Assembly: GCA_966211215.1 (NCBI GenBank)
Contig: CBIHNR010000029.1
Location: forward strand, 1 to 35,936
DNA length: 35,936 nucleotides
Source: Desertivirga sp966211215
GTDB lineage: Bacteria; Bacteroidota; Bacteroidia; Sphingobacteriales; Sphingobacteriaceae
Direction of reading: 5' to 3'
A model generated the notes under the pieces. The model did not search any database and had not been told where the DNA came from. It saw only the letters and a program-made list of their open reading frames with translations. Position numbers and translations under genes: made by a program. Below are positions 25,241 to 33,423 of this stretch, in pieces; positions within the stretch are counted from its first letter, which is position 1, and every line of letters begins with the position of its first letter.

Positions 25241-26482
25241 CTATACCTTTTTAAACACCACAATGCCGTTATGCCCTCCAAATCCGAAAGTATTGCTCAT
25301 TGCCACGTTAACAGGCTTCTCAATTGCTTCGTTTAAAACGATATTTAAATAGCGGGGAACTACCGGGTCTAGCGTATTGACATTGATGGTTGGAGGAATA
25401 ACCGAATTACGGATCGTCAGGACACTGGCAATGGCTTCGACCGCGCCAGCAGCACCCAATAAATGGCCCGTCATAGATTTTGTTGCGCTTATAGCAATCC
25501 GCTTTGCATCTTCTCCAAAAAGATTATTTATAGCTTTTATTTCACTTACATCTCCCACAGGCGTAGAGGTGGCATGGGCATTAATATAATCAATATCTGA
25601 AAGCTGCAGGCCTGCATCTTCAATTGCAAGGCTCATAGCCTTGCCAGCACCGGCACCTTCCGGGTGAGTCGCAGTCATATGGTAGGCATCGGCGGTCATT
25701 GCGGCCCCAGCTACCTCTGCATAAATGAAAGCATTTCTTGCCTTTGCATGCTCATATTCTTCAAGAACCAGCGCTCCTGCCCCTTCAGCCATAACAAAAC
25801 CGTCCCTATCCACGTCAAATGGGCGGCAAGCTGTTTCGGGACTATCGTTTCTTACCGACATCGCCTTCATGGCTGCAAAGCCTCCAACAGATGCCTCGGT
25901 AATCGGCGCTTCTGAGCCTCCGGTTACAATCACTTTAGCCTTTCCCCAACGGATATAATTTAAGGCATCCATAATAGCAGTATTCGAAGTAGCACAAGCA
26001 GAAACCGTGGTATAATTGATGCCCATAAGGCCATGCCTGATCGATATCAAACCCGAGGCCATATTCACGATAAGTTTAGGAACGAAAAATGGACTGAATC
26101 TTGGGTTTAAACCGCCTTCGACATACTCTTGCACCTGTTGCTCGAAGGTTAGCATCCCGCCCTGCCCTGAGCCCCAGATAACACCCGCATCAAAAGGGTC
26201 CATTTTAGAGAAATCCAGGCCGGAATCCTTAATGGCTTCATCAGCTGCAACAAGGGCATATTGAGTAAAAGGATCGGTTCTTTTTATTTCGTTCCTGTCC
26301 AGATAATCCGCAGGATTAAAATCTTTCACTTCACAGGCAATCTGCGTACGAAATGCTTCGGGATTAAATTTCGTGATCCTTCCTGCGGCACTTTTGCCAG
26401 CTATCAAGTTCTCCCAAAATGATTGTACATTTTTGCCAAGCGGGGACAAGGCCCCCAAACCAGTAATTACAACGCGTTTCAT
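25241..26482 (-). CDS. fabF: Beta-ketoacyl-ACP synthase II (FabF-type)
   Basis: 413 residues, the standard KAS II length. The catalytic triad is complete: Cys163 (VSACATS), His303 (NAHATSTPVGD) and His340 (MTGHLLGAAGA), at the same numbers as in E. coli FabF. The C-terminal gating/cofactor loop NTFGFGGHNG is intact. It extends acyl chains by condensing malonyl-ACP with acyl-ACP. There is no acyl-carrier-protein or other fatty-acid gene next to it, unlike the usual acpP-fabF pair, and it shares a mirrored promoter with an HxlR regulator. It may be a second, regulated KAS II serving a special lipid or membrane response rather than the main synthase. Confidence 0.95.
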   Translation of the reverse strand: MKRVVITGLGALSPLGKNVQSFWENLIAGKSAAGRITKFNPEAFRTQIACEVKDFNPADYLDRNEIKRTDPFTQYALVAADEAIKDSGLDFSKMDPFDAGVIWGSGQGGMLTFEQQVQEYVEGGLNPRFSPFFVPKLIVNMASGLISIRHGLMGINYTTVSACATSNTAIMDALNYIRWGKAKVIVTGGSEAPITEASVGGFAAMKAMSVRNDSPETACRPFDVDRDGFVMAEGAGALVLEEYEHAKARNAFIYAEVAGAAMTADAYHMTATHPEGAGAGKAMSLAIEDAGLQLSDIDYINAHATSTPVGDVSEIKAINNLFGEDAKRIAISATKSMTGHLLGAAGAVEAIASVLTIRNSVIPPTINVNTLDPVVPRYLNIVLNEAIEKPVNVAMSNTFGFGGHNGIVVFKKV

Positions 26483-26515
26483 AACCTAAATTTACCACTT
26501 GCATTTTACAAGCAG

Positions 26516-26550
26516 TTGCAAATATAAACCAAACTACTCTATATTTGCAA
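26516..26550. promoter_or_regulatory. Mirror-image divergent promoters of fabF and hxlR on an 11-bp inverted repeat
   Basis: TTGCAAATATA (26516-26526) and TATATTTGCAA (26540-26550) are perfect inverted arms 13 nt apart. Read on the plus strand, TTG at 26516 and TATATTTG at 26540-26547 (21-nt spacer) form a textbook Bacteroidetes promoter for hxlR. Read on the minus strand, TTG (26550-26548) and TATATTTG (26526-26519), again 21 nt apart, form one for fabF. Each promoter's -33 therefore overlaps the other's -7. Confidence 0.8.
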
Positions 26551-26556
26551 GTAGTT
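26532..26556. promoter_or_regulatory. Candidate HxlR operator AACTACT-N11-AGTAGTT
   Basis: A perfect 7-bp inverted repeat, arms 26532-26538 and 26550-26556, frames the -7 box of hxlR. A protein bound here would block hxlR and touch the fabF -33. HxlR dimers bind such spaced repeats; binding here is inferred. Confidence 0.5.
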
Positions 26557-26564
26557 AATTTTAT

Positions 26565-26987
26565 ATGAGATCGGATTGCCCTTTAAACTTTGGACTGGAA
26601 ATCTTTGGCGACAAATGGACGTTGTTAATCATCAGGGACTTGATGTTTTTTGGAAAACAATATTTTAATGAGTTCCTCTCGTCTAATGAAGGCATTTCAA
26701 CCAATATTCTGGCTGCTAGGTTATCTCTTCTGGAGAACGAAAATTTCATTAAGAAGGAAAATGATAAAGCGCACAAGCAAAAAATAATTTACAGCCTTAC
26801 CAAAAAAGGCATCGCACTACTGCCAATCATTATCGAGATTGGTTTATGGTCTGAGCAGTACGCCGCCATCGAGCTTAACCCCAACAGGGATATTATTTTG
26901 GGAGAGGTTAAAAAGAACAAAAACGAAGGCCTGCAGACTATCAAAGAACGGCTTTATAAAACCCATATAAAGCCTGAGGAAGGCTAG
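26565..26987 (+). CDS. HxlR-family transcriptional regulator
   Basis: 140 residues. The conserved HxlR opening is CPLNFGLEIFGDKWTLLIIRDL, with Cys5 in the position used for thiol sensing in some family members (for example HypR). A winged helix-turn-helix follows, with NEFLSSNEGISTNILAARLSLLE and the wing YSLTKKG. The ATG at 26565 lies 18 nt after the -7 box. The gene is divergent from fabF and shares a mirrored promoter and an overlapping inverted repeat, so it most likely controls itself and fabF. The C-terminus is slightly longer than usual and Lys/Glu-rich. The convergent ClC gene ends 4 nt away. Confidence 0.92.
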   Translation: MRSDCPLNFGLEIFGDKWTLLIIRDLMFFGKQYFNEFLSSNEGISTNILAARLSLLENENFIKKENDKAHKQKIIYSLTKKGIALLPIIIEIGLWSEQYAAIELNPNRDIILGEVKKNKNEGLQTIKERLYKTHIKPEEG

Positions 26988-26991
26988 TAAA

Positions 26992-28776
26992 CTATTGCAA
27001 ATAATTTTTCTGCCTGATTAACAGTGCCCTGTATTTATTAAAAATAGCTGTTTTAGATACGAAGCCCAGGTATTCGCTATCGCCATTTACTACTGGCAAT
27101 AGCCAAACATCATCCTTCTCCATTTTATTCATCACCTGCACCATACTTTCATTGATATGAATAAAACCAGGTACCGGCTGCATCAGATCACTTATTCGAA
27201 CTCCCTGACTCTTGTCAACTATTACCTCAAAAAGATGCTCGCTATATACTATTCCGGCCAACTTATTCTCATTATCAATTACAGGGAAAACATTTCGGTT
27301 TGAATGAACAATCTCGTTACTTCTGCTCAAAGGATCCTCATCGACATTGAATTTAATGAAATTGGTTTCTATAAGATACTTGAGCTTAAGCATACGCAAT
27401 ACCGTACTGTCTTTATCCTCATGCGAAAGTAATTCTCCCTTTTCAGCCAATATTTTTGTATAAATGGAATGTTTTTGGCTGACTTTACTGATAAAATAGG
27501 AAATCGATGATACAATCATCAATGGAACCATAAGAACATATCCACCGGTAATTTCGGCGATAAGAAAAATACCCGTTAAAGGGGCATGCATAATTCCACT
27601 CAATGCAGCTGCCATTCCTGCTACTATAAAATTGGATACATTAAGATGGACTAAACCCGTCTGATTAATTGCAAAAGAGAATACAAACCCGAAAAGGCCT
27701 CCCATTATTAAGCTTGGTCCAAAAACACCTCCGTTTCCACCGGCTCCAAGCGTTACCAGGGTTGCTGCCGACTTGGCAAAAATGGTTAGAATACTAAAAA
27801 TGATAATCCAAAGTGGCACAGAACTATAGCTTGAAAAAATGCTATTCTTAACAATGCTTTGATAGTCACCAGCTAATAGGCGTGATACCGTTACATAGCC
27901 TTCACCATAAAGTGTTGGAAAAATAAAGATAAGCAGCCCAAGAATAAGGCCTCCTATCAGGACACGTGTATAAAGATTCTTAATTTTTTTGAACTTACCT
28001 TTTACAAAATAGGTCAGTTTTGTAACAAAGATTGAAAACATACCTATAAAGGCGGCCAGAATAACATAGCATAAAACAGCTTTAACTTCCCAGCCTCCTG
28101 TAGTTAAAAAGAACAATTGCTGATAATTAAAAAAACGCCCTACCACAGATGCCGCAGCGGCTGCAATTAACAAGGGAATAAATGCAGGAATGGAGAATTC
28201 GGGAAGCAAGATTTCTATCGCGAATACAATCCCGGCTATCGGGCTATTGAAAGCCGCTGCTATGGCTGCCGCTGCGCCGCAAGCAAGAAGCATGGTAGTT
28301 TCGCGATAGTTTAAGCCAAAAATTTTAGATGTATTAGAGCCAATAGCCGAGCCGCTGAATACAACAGGGGCCTCTAAGCCGGTAGAACCGCCAAAGCCGA
28401 CGGTTAAAGCACTGGTAATAACCTGCGAATAAATGTTATGAAAATTGATTCTGCTTCCGCGTTTAGAGACAGCGTAAAGTATTGGCGTTAGCCCGGTTTC
28501 AAATACATCCTTTCTAATAAACCGTTTTACATAGATGATTGATAACAAAATACCGGTAAAGGGAAAAAATAAATAGATATAATATTTATACTGCCAGGTA
28601 AAATCGTATTGAAGAAAGCTTTCAATGTGGTGAGTAACCAATTTTAATACGGCGGCAGTCAAACCTGCTAAAATACCAACTATCAAAGCGGCTATGATTA
28701 GGAAATTACGGTTTGAAAGTCTTTGTAGACGATATTTATTGAATTTAAGTAAAGTTCTTTTTATAGTATCAATCAT
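26992..28776 (-). CDS. ClC-family chloride channel/transporter with two CBS domains
   Basis: 594 residues from the ATG at 28776; a TTG directly upstream adds one Met. The ClC membrane core fills residues about 25-430. Motifs are GSTGLEAP with gating glutamate Glu135, SPIAGIVFAIEILLPEF, and GGVFGPS near 349-355. Two CBS domains fill about 445-590. In the E. coli Cl-/H+ exchanger the internal proton glutamate (Glu203) follows the first Glu of IIEEM; here that position is Ile, as in many channel-type ClCs. The first Cl--binding motif (GSGIP) is changed to TGLTP. The gene stands alone and has a clear promoter upstream. Confidence 0.92.
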   Translation of the reverse strand: MIDTIKRTLLKFNKYRLQRLSNRNFLIIAALIVGILAGLTAAVLKLVTHHIESFLQYDFTWQYKYYIYLFFPFTGILLSIIYVKRFIRKDVFETGLTPILYAVSKRGSRINFHNIYSQVITSALTVGFGGSTGLEAPVVFSGSAIGSNTSKIFGLNYRETTMLLACGAAAAIAAAFNSPIAGIVFAIEILLPEFSIPAFIPLLIAAAAASVVGRFFNYQQLFFLTTGGWEVKAVLCYVILAAFIGMFSIFVTKLTYFVKGKFKKIKNLYTRVLIGGLILGLLIFIFPTLYGEGYVTVSRLLAGDYQSIVKNSIFSSYSSVPLWIIIFSILTIFAKSAATLVTLGAGGNGGVFGPSLIMGGLFGFVFSFAINQTGLVHLNVSNFIVAGMAAALSGIMHAPLTGIFLIAEITGGYVLMVPLMIVSSISYFISKVSQKHSIYTKILAEKGELLSHEDKDSTVLRMLKLKYLIETNFIKFNVDEDPLSRSNEIVHSNRNVFPVIDNENKLAGIVYSEHLFEVIVDKSQGVRISDLMQPVPGFIHINESMVQVMNKMEKDDVWLLPVVNGDSEYLGFVSKTAIFNKYRALLIRQKNYLQ

Positions 28777-28824
28777 CAAAAGGATATGTGTTTAACTGGC
28801 AGAGCGCCAACAGGGTGATTAGGC

Positions 28825-28858
28825 CAAATATAAAACCTTATTAAGCCAGTAAGCCAAA
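28825..28858 (-). promoter_or_regulatory. Promoter of the ClC gene
   Basis: On the minus strand TTTG (28858-28855), a 22-nt spacer and TATATTTG (28832-28825) match the Bacteroidetes -33/-7 consensus. The -7 box lies 48 nt before the ATG at 28776. Confidence 0.65.
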
Positions 28859-28936
28859 CTGATTGCTCTTTAGAATCACTCTAACCTTACCTGTTAATTA
28901 ATAAAACTCAAACGTGGTTTAATTATTATTTCTTTC

Positions 28937-28944
28937 TAATTTTG
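28937..28944 (+). promoter_or_regulatory. -7 box TAATTTTG directly before the DUF6580-like gene
   Basis: A perfect TAnnTTTG match, only 4 nt from the ATG at 28949. No -33 TTG at the right distance is visible. If used, the transcript would have almost no leader. Confidence 0.45.
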
Positions 28945-28948
28945 TATT

Positions 28949-29482
28949 ATGAATACACAAGCGCAATCTACAAGGTTTTTGGTGTTAAGTTTTTTGGTGA
29001 TTGCAGCAGCTGCAACCCGTGCTTTACCTTTACTATTGCCCAACACTTGGAACTTTACGGCAGTTGGCGCCCTGGCTATTTTTGCGGGGTCGCAGTTTAA
29101 TAATAAGGCTCTTGCATTTATAATTCCTCTGTCGGCAATGGCCCTTTCTGATGTTTTTTTGGGGCACGGCTTTAACCTTGTTGTTTACACGGCATTTATC
29201 ATAATGGTTGCCTGCGGAGTAATTATACGTAACAAAGTTAACCCCACCAATATTGCTCTGGCATCTTTGATAGGTGCTATCTTGTTTTTCCTGATTACTA
29301 ATTTTGCTTTTTTATATAGCTGGTATCCGCATAATATGCAAGGCATTATACAATCTTATATTGCCGGATTGCCTTTTTTAAGAAATATGCTTATTGCTGA
29401 TGTTATTTACGGAACGCTTTTGTTCGGTGGCTTTTATCTGTTAGAAAAACGCTATCCGGCTTTGGCTGAAGTAAAAAAATAA
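28949..29482 (+). CDS. Small integral membrane protein, DUF6580-like
   Basis: 177 residues with about five membrane helices (roughly 9-27, 35-53, 58-80, 88-108 and 140-165). Motifs such as PNTWNFTAVGALAIFAG, MALSDVFLGHGFN, LITNFAFLYSWYPH and LPFLRNMLIADVIYG match the conserved Bacteroidetes proteins annotated as DUF6580, putative transport proteins related in style to ECF-type S components. The substrate is unknown. It is a single-gene unit with a -7 box next to the start and a terminator downstream. No energy-coupling ATPase gene is nearby. Confidence 0.75.
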   Translation: MNTQAQSTRFLVLSFLVIAAAATRALPLLLPNTWNFTAVGALAIFAGSQFNNKALAFIIPLSAMALSDVFLGHGFNLVVYTAFIIMVACGVIIRNKVNPTNIALASLIGAILFFLITNFAFLYSWYPHNMQGIIQSYIAGLPFLRNMLIADVIYGTLLFGGFYLLEKRYPALAEVKK

Positions 29483-29505
29483 TAACATATGCCTCGTATT
29501 TTTTT

Positions 29506-29531
29506 AAAGCCTTTGCAATTGCAAGGGCTTT
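29506..29531 (+). terminator. Intrinsic terminator after the DUF6580-like gene
   Basis: AAAGCC-T-TTGC pairs with GCAA-G-GGCTTT (11 bp including one T-G pair) around the loop AATT, followed by further T residues. It ends the plus-strand gene 24 nt after its stop and may also serve the convergent sirtuin gene. Confidence 0.8.
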
Positions 29532-29579
29532 TTCATTTTACGACAGCAAAGTAGTGAGTAACATGTGCTTTAACGTTGC

Positions 29580-30269
29580 TTAGATTCTAGCGAGTAGCTC
29601 GTCTACAACTTTTACAACTCCGCTTGTAGCTTTTTGGGCTATTGCCCTGACTCCATTCAAAGACATTGTATCAGCCTTGGGATCTATAATAATCTGCTCA
29701 GAATCATATGGCACAAAATCTTTAAGGCTTGCAGCCGGATAAACTGCCAGGGAAGTACCAATAATCAGAAATATATCTGCCTTTGAAGATATTTGTGCAG
29801 CTGTTTCCATCATGGGTACCGCTTCTCCAAACCATACTACATGCGGACGTAACTGCGAACCCAATGCGCAGCACTCGCCCATTTTAAGCTCCCATCCATC
29901 GATATTATATAATAGATTGGGATTATTGCTCGATTGGGCTTTAGTGATGATGCCGTGCAAATGGATAACATCAGTTGAACCTGCCCTTTCATGCAAATCG
30001 TCGATATTTTGGGTAACAATCGTAACATCATACTTTTCTTCAAGCTTCACCAATGCCAGGTGTGCATCGTTTGGATTGGCTTCAAGCACCGATTTTCTGC
30101 GCATATTATAAAATTCCTGCACTAATGCGGGATTTCTATCCCATGCTTCGGGTGTTGCTACCTCGTAAATATCGTAGCCTTCCCAAAGCCCGTCAGAATC
30201 ACGAAATGTTTTTAATCCGCTTTCTGCAGAAATCCCTGCCCCGGTTAGTATTACCACCTTTTGTTTCAT
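29580..30269 (-). CDS. cobB: NAD-dependent protein deacylase (class III sirtuin, CobB/SIRT5-like)
   Basis: 229 residues. NAD-binding motifs are GAGISAESGLKTFR (10-23) and TQNIDDLHERAG (86-97); the catalytic His105 lies in HLHG; GTSLAVYPA binds the cofactor further on. Tyr54 and Arg57 in FYNMRR form the Y-x-x-R pair that selects succinyl- and malonyl-lysine in class III enzymes. The zinc site is poor: the usual four cysteines are reduced to one adjacent pair (Cys133-Cys134 in GECCALG) with no first pair. Length is normal. A -7 box (TATTTTTG) lies 21 nt before the start. Confidence 0.93.
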   Translation of the reverse strand: MKQKVVILTGAGISAESGLKTFRDSDGLWEGYDIYEVATPEAWDRNPALVQEFYNMRRKSVLEANPNDAHLALVKLEEKYDVTIVTQNIDDLHERAGSTDVIHLHGIITKAQSSNNPNLLYNIDGWELKMGECCALGSQLRPHVVWFGEAVPMMETAAQISSKADIFLIIGTSLAVYPAASLKDFVPYDSEQIIIDPKADTMSLNGVRAIAQKATSGVVKVVDELLARI

Positions 30270-30604
30270 AGATTATGCCTTCCTTCTAACAAAAATAAAA
30301 TCTGTTACCGACAGTTTAATATTTAAAATTTCATTTTATCCATGCCTACAGTGCAAGGGGAAAAGAAACAGATAGCTTAATTTTGACATGGTGGCACCAT
30401 TGCGGATGTTTTAGGACAGGTATGTAAATTTTCATCGGATACTGCGGGGCTACCAAAACAGTTAAGCTTTCTATCCTTTAGGTTTCATTTAAGGTTCGAG
30501 GAATTTGGCGAATTTCGTTACTTATAATTCTCAACGTCAAGCTCCAAAACACCAAACTCTATCCTTTCCTTCCAAAATCTAAAATCCTCTACTATATTTA
30601 TGGC
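30270..30604. other. 335-nt divergent intergenic region between sirtuin gene and purU
   Basis: No gene seen. It holds the sirtuin -7 box at 30290-30297, a small ATGGTG-G-CACCAT palindrome (30388-30400) and a -7-like TATATTTA (30593-30600) only 4 nt before the purU ATG. Confidence 0.5.
30290..30297 (-). promoter_or_regulatory. -7 box TATTTTTG of the sirtuin gene
   Basis: Perfect match to TAnnTTTG on the minus strand, 20 nt before the ATG at 30269. A clear -33 TTG is not visible at 17-23 nt. Confidence 0.45.
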
Positions 30605-31444
30605 ATGAACGACACCCTAATTCTTATTGAGTGCAAAGATCAGGTAGGCTTGGTTGCTATTATTTCACAGTTGCTCGCAAAACATGATATTAATATCAAC
30701 GCTATGCGTGAATTTGTGGACCAACAGGCAAACCGATTCTTTGCCCGTATAGAATGCCATGGTAAAGTTTTAAATGAAGCCGAACTGCGTTTTGAATTAG
30801 AACAAGCGTTTCCTGAAGAAGCGAAAATCACCATAAACCCCAAGCCAGAAAAACGCATTGCTGTGCTGGTTACCAAAGAATATCATTGCCTTGCTGATAT
30901 CCTGGTTAGAGATTATTTTAATACTCTTGGAGCACATGTTTGCTGTGTAGCTGGTAATTATGACAATCTTCAGCCATTTACATCCAGATTTGATGTTCCC
31001 TTCCATCATATTTCGCACATTGGAAAGTCCAAGCAAGATTTTGAGAAACAAATTTTAAATGTAATTGAACCTTACCAACCTGATTATATAGTGCTGGCAA
31101 AATTCATGCGCATACTATCGGCAGACTTTGTTGCAAAATTCCCAAACAAAGTGATCAATATCCATCACTCGTTCTTACCGGCATTTATTGGGGCAAGTCC
31201 GTATCGTCAGGCTTATGACCGTGGAGTGAAAGTTATAGGGGCTACCGCCCACTTCGTAACCAATGATTTGGATGAAGGGCCAATCCTGGTGCAACAAACA
31301 ATTCCTGTAAACCACACTTTCGGAGCACCAGACATGGTCATCGCCGGCAAGGAAGTAGAAAAATCTGTGCTAAGCAAAGCTTTGCAACTTGTATTTCAGG
31401 ACAGAGTTTTCGTCAGTGGTAATAAAACAATCATTTTCGAATAA
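30605..31444 (+). CDS. purU: Formyltetrahydrofolate deformylase
   Basis: 279 residues. An N-terminal ACT domain (about 3-75, LIECKDQVGLVAIISQLL) is followed by a formyltransferase-like hydrolase domain. The catalytic triad is Asn185 and His187 (INIHHSFLP) and Asp223 (NDLDEGPI). It hydrolyses 10-formyl-THF to formate and THF, balancing one-carbon pools and supplying formate for purine synthesis. Length and N-terminus match the family. The gene stands alone, with a hairpin shortly after the stop. A TATATTTA box lies almost at the start codon, so the mRNA leader may be very short. Confidence 0.96.
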   Translation: MNDTLILIECKDQVGLVAIISQLLAKHDININAMREFVDQQANRFFARIECHGKVLNEAELRFELEQAFPEEAKITINPKPEKRIAVLVTKEYHCLADILVRDYFNTLGAHVCCVAGNYDNLQPFTSRFDVPFHHISHIGKSKQDFEKQILNVIEPYQPDYIVLAKFMRILSADFVAKFPNKVINIHHSFLPAFIGASPYRQAYDRGVKVIGATAHFVTNDLDEGPILVQQTIPVNHTFGAPDMVIAGKEVEKSVLSKALQLVFQDRVFVSGNKTIIFE

Positions 31445-31454
31445 AACTAAATTC

Positions 31455-31485
31455 TCCGGATGATTGCAGCCAGCATTCATCCGGA
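31455..31485 (+). terminator. Hairpin after purU, possible terminator
   Basis: TCCGGATGA and TCATCCGGA form a perfect 9-bp stem with a 13-nt loop, 10 nt beyond the purU stop. No strong T-tract follows, so termination is likely but may be weak. Confidence 0.55.
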
Positions 31486-31676
31486 AATCGTGTGCCGCTC
31501 TTTAATTCTGGCGGCTAAAACAATAGCCTCTTTTGGTTTCCAAACCGGGCTTTGGCCATTATCGCCGGGAAAAACTTTGAAACAATATTTTTATTAAAAT
31601 TGCAACAATCTCCAATTTTTATATTGCATTGTTTAACATTTTTTCAATAATAGTTCGGCTTTTTTAGTATTTACAA

Positions 31677-31684
31677 TATCTTTG
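31677..31684 (+). promoter_or_regulatory. -7 box TATCTTTG of amt
   Basis: Perfect TAnnTTTG match 28 nt before the amt ATG. The -33 region has only TTCGG near 31654, so the promoter may be activator-dependent. Confidence 0.55.
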
Positions 31685-31712
31685 CGCCCACAACAACCAA
31701 AAATATAGTAAT

Positions 31713-33026
31713 ATGGCAAATAAATTGTCACGAATTCCCTTTTTATTTATCCTGCTGTTTACGTTTCTCTGTTTTTTATTCCCGTCTTTACCTTCAAATA
31801 CGGATAAAGTTCAGTACAACACTACGGACATGGCATGGATGCTTACAGCTACCGCTATGGTACTTATCATGACGCCGGGCTTGGCCTTTTTTTATGGCGG
31901 TATGGTAAACAAGAAAAACGTTATTTCTACCATGCTGCAAAGCTTCATTTGTATGGCGGTGGTAACCGTTATCTGGTTTGTGTTTGGCTTTGGCCTGGTG
32001 TTTGGTGACAGCGTTGCCGGCATTATAGGAAATCCATCTTCATTTTTTATGATGAATGGAATTTTAGATGCAAAGCCATGGGAACTGGCGCCAACTATTC
32101 CGCTGGCCTTATTTGCCATGTATCAGCTGAAATTTGCGATTATCACACCTGCCCTCGTAACCGGAGCATTTGCAGAAAGGATAAGGTTTATTTCTTATGT
32201 ATTTTTCATTTGCCTGTTCTTCATCTTTATTTATGCTCCTTTGGCACACGCAACCTGGCACCCAGATGGAATCCTTTTTAAGTTTGGCGTATTAGACTTT
32301 GCAGGCGGAACGGTAGTTCATATGTCGGCAGGATGGGCGGCGCTAGCTTCGGCTATTTACCTGAAACGCCGCAGCGAACCTAATCACAACCCTGCACGCG
32401 TAACCTATGTAATGCTGGGAACAGGCTTATTATGGTTCGGCTGGTTTGGTTTTAATGCTGGCTCCGCATTTGCCGTAGGTAAATTGTCTGTCATTGCCCT
32501 TTCTACCACCATGGCAGCCTCGGCAGCTGCAGCACTTGCCTGGATATTTTTTGATTCCTTTAAAGGCCGTAAACCTTCGGCAATGGGAACTTGTATCGGG
32601 GCAGTGGTTGGACTGGTTGCTATTACACCAGCAGCAGGTTTCGTTACTATACCACACTCCCTGGCTATTGGTATCATTGCCTCTATTATCAGTAATATTA
32701 TTGTTGACTGGAGGACACGTACTTCCATAGACGACACGCTTGACGTTTTTCCTTGTCACGGTGTTGGCGGTATGGTGGGAATGATTCTTACCGGCGTTTT
32801 TGCAACTCAATCAATAAATCCGGCAAATACTACAGGCGATGGATTGATCTTTGGTGACACCAAGCTATTCATTGTGCAAACTGTAGCTCTTGTAGGGGCT
32901 TCAATATTCGCATTCTTTGGTTCATGGCTGCTACTGAAAGTTACCGACATGGTTACGCCCCTTCGTGTTTCTGAAGAAGAAGAGCGTTTGGGCTTAGACA
33001 TTAGCCAGCATGGCGAAAGCTTATAA
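31713..33026 (+). CDS. amt: Ammonium transporter (Amt/MEP/Rh family)
   Basis: 437 residues with a signal-like first helix (7-27) and eleven further membrane helices. The twin pore histidines are His203 (GGTVVHMSAGWAAL) and His349 (FPCHGVGGMVG). The family signature DFAGGTVVHM and the conserved NPARVTYVMLGTGLLWFGWFGFN are intact. It takes up ammonium across the inner membrane. No glnB/glnK gene follows, although amt is often paired with one, so PII control would come from elsewhere. A -7 box lies 28 nt upstream and a strong terminator lies just after the stop. Confidence 0.97.
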   Translation: MANKLSRIPFLFILLFTFLCFLFPSLPSNTDKVQYNTTDMAWMLTATAMVLIMTPGLAFFYGGMVNKKNVISTMLQSFICMAVVTVIWFVFGFGLVFGDSVAGIIGNPSSFFMMNGILDAKPWELAPTIPLALFAMYQLKFAIITPALVTGAFAERIRFISYVFFICLFFIFIYAPLAHATWHPDGILFKFGVLDFAGGTVVHMSAGWAALASAIYLKRRSEPNHNPARVTYVMLGTGLLWFGWFGFNAGSAFAVGKLSVIALSTTMAASAAAALAWIFFDSFKGRKPSAMGTCIGAVVGLVAITPAAGFVTIPHSLAIGIIASIISNIIVDWRTRTSIDDTLDVFPCHGVGGMVGMILTGVFATQSINPANTTGDGLIFGDTKLFIVQTVALVGASIFAFFGSWLLLKVTDMVTPLRVSEEEERLGLDISQHGESL

Positions 33027-33036
33027 TCTTGAAAAA

Positions 33037-33068
33037 ACAGAGGCTGGACGTAAATGTCCGGCCTCTGT
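33037..33068. terminator. Bidirectional terminator between amt and the cysteine-rich gene
   Basis: ACAGAGGCTGGAC (33037-33049) pairs over 13 bp (one T-G) with GTCCGGCCTCTGT (33056-33068) around a 6-nt loop, with A6 before and TCTTTTT after. It serves amt on the plus strand and the convergent copper-binding protein gene (stop 33073). Confidence 0.93.
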
Positions 33069-33072
33069 CTTT

Positions 33073-33423
33073 TTATGCCATAGCCATACATGCATCAGCG
33101 CAGCGCCTGCAAGCTTCTGCGCATAGCCGGCAATGGTCGTGCATAGCGGCATGCCTCTCGCATTCTTCCGCACAGGCTGTACAAACATCCGCGCATAAGC
33201 GGCAATAAGAATCTGCAAAGATGCTATTTCTGCTCATTAATTCAACTGCACTCCTGCATACGGCAGCACAGTCCAAATCCAATTCAATACATCTTTTTAA
33301 ATACTCCGTTTCTTTTTCATTTAAACATGCCACGGCACATTGGTTACATATTGCAGCACATTCCAAACATGCATCAATACAGCTTTTAAAATGGTTGTAA
33401 ATCATAGAGAATTTGTATTTCAT
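33073..33423 (-). CDS. Cysteine-rich four-helix-bundle copper-binding protein (Csp/DUF326-like)
   Basis: 116 residues from the ATG at 33423; a second ATG six codons later is also possible. Nineteen cysteines are arranged as C-x2/x3-C pairs on amphipathic helices (SCIDACLECAAICNQCAVAC; YCRLCADVCTACAEEC; HCRLCAEACRRCADAC), together with His and Met residues. This is the pattern of copper-storage proteins (Csp) and DUF326 repeats, which bind many Cu(I) ions inside a four-helix bundle. There is no signal peptide, so it is probably cytoplasmic (Csp3-like). A TTG further upstream (33513) would add residues atypical of the family. Two copies of ATTACACAA lie upstream. Confidence 0.88.
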   Translation of the reverse strand: MKYKFSMIYNHFKSCIDACLECAAICNQCAVACLNEKETEYLKRCIELDLDCAAVCRSAVELMSRNSIFADSYCRLCADVCTACAEECERHAAMHDHCRLCAEACRRCADACMAMA

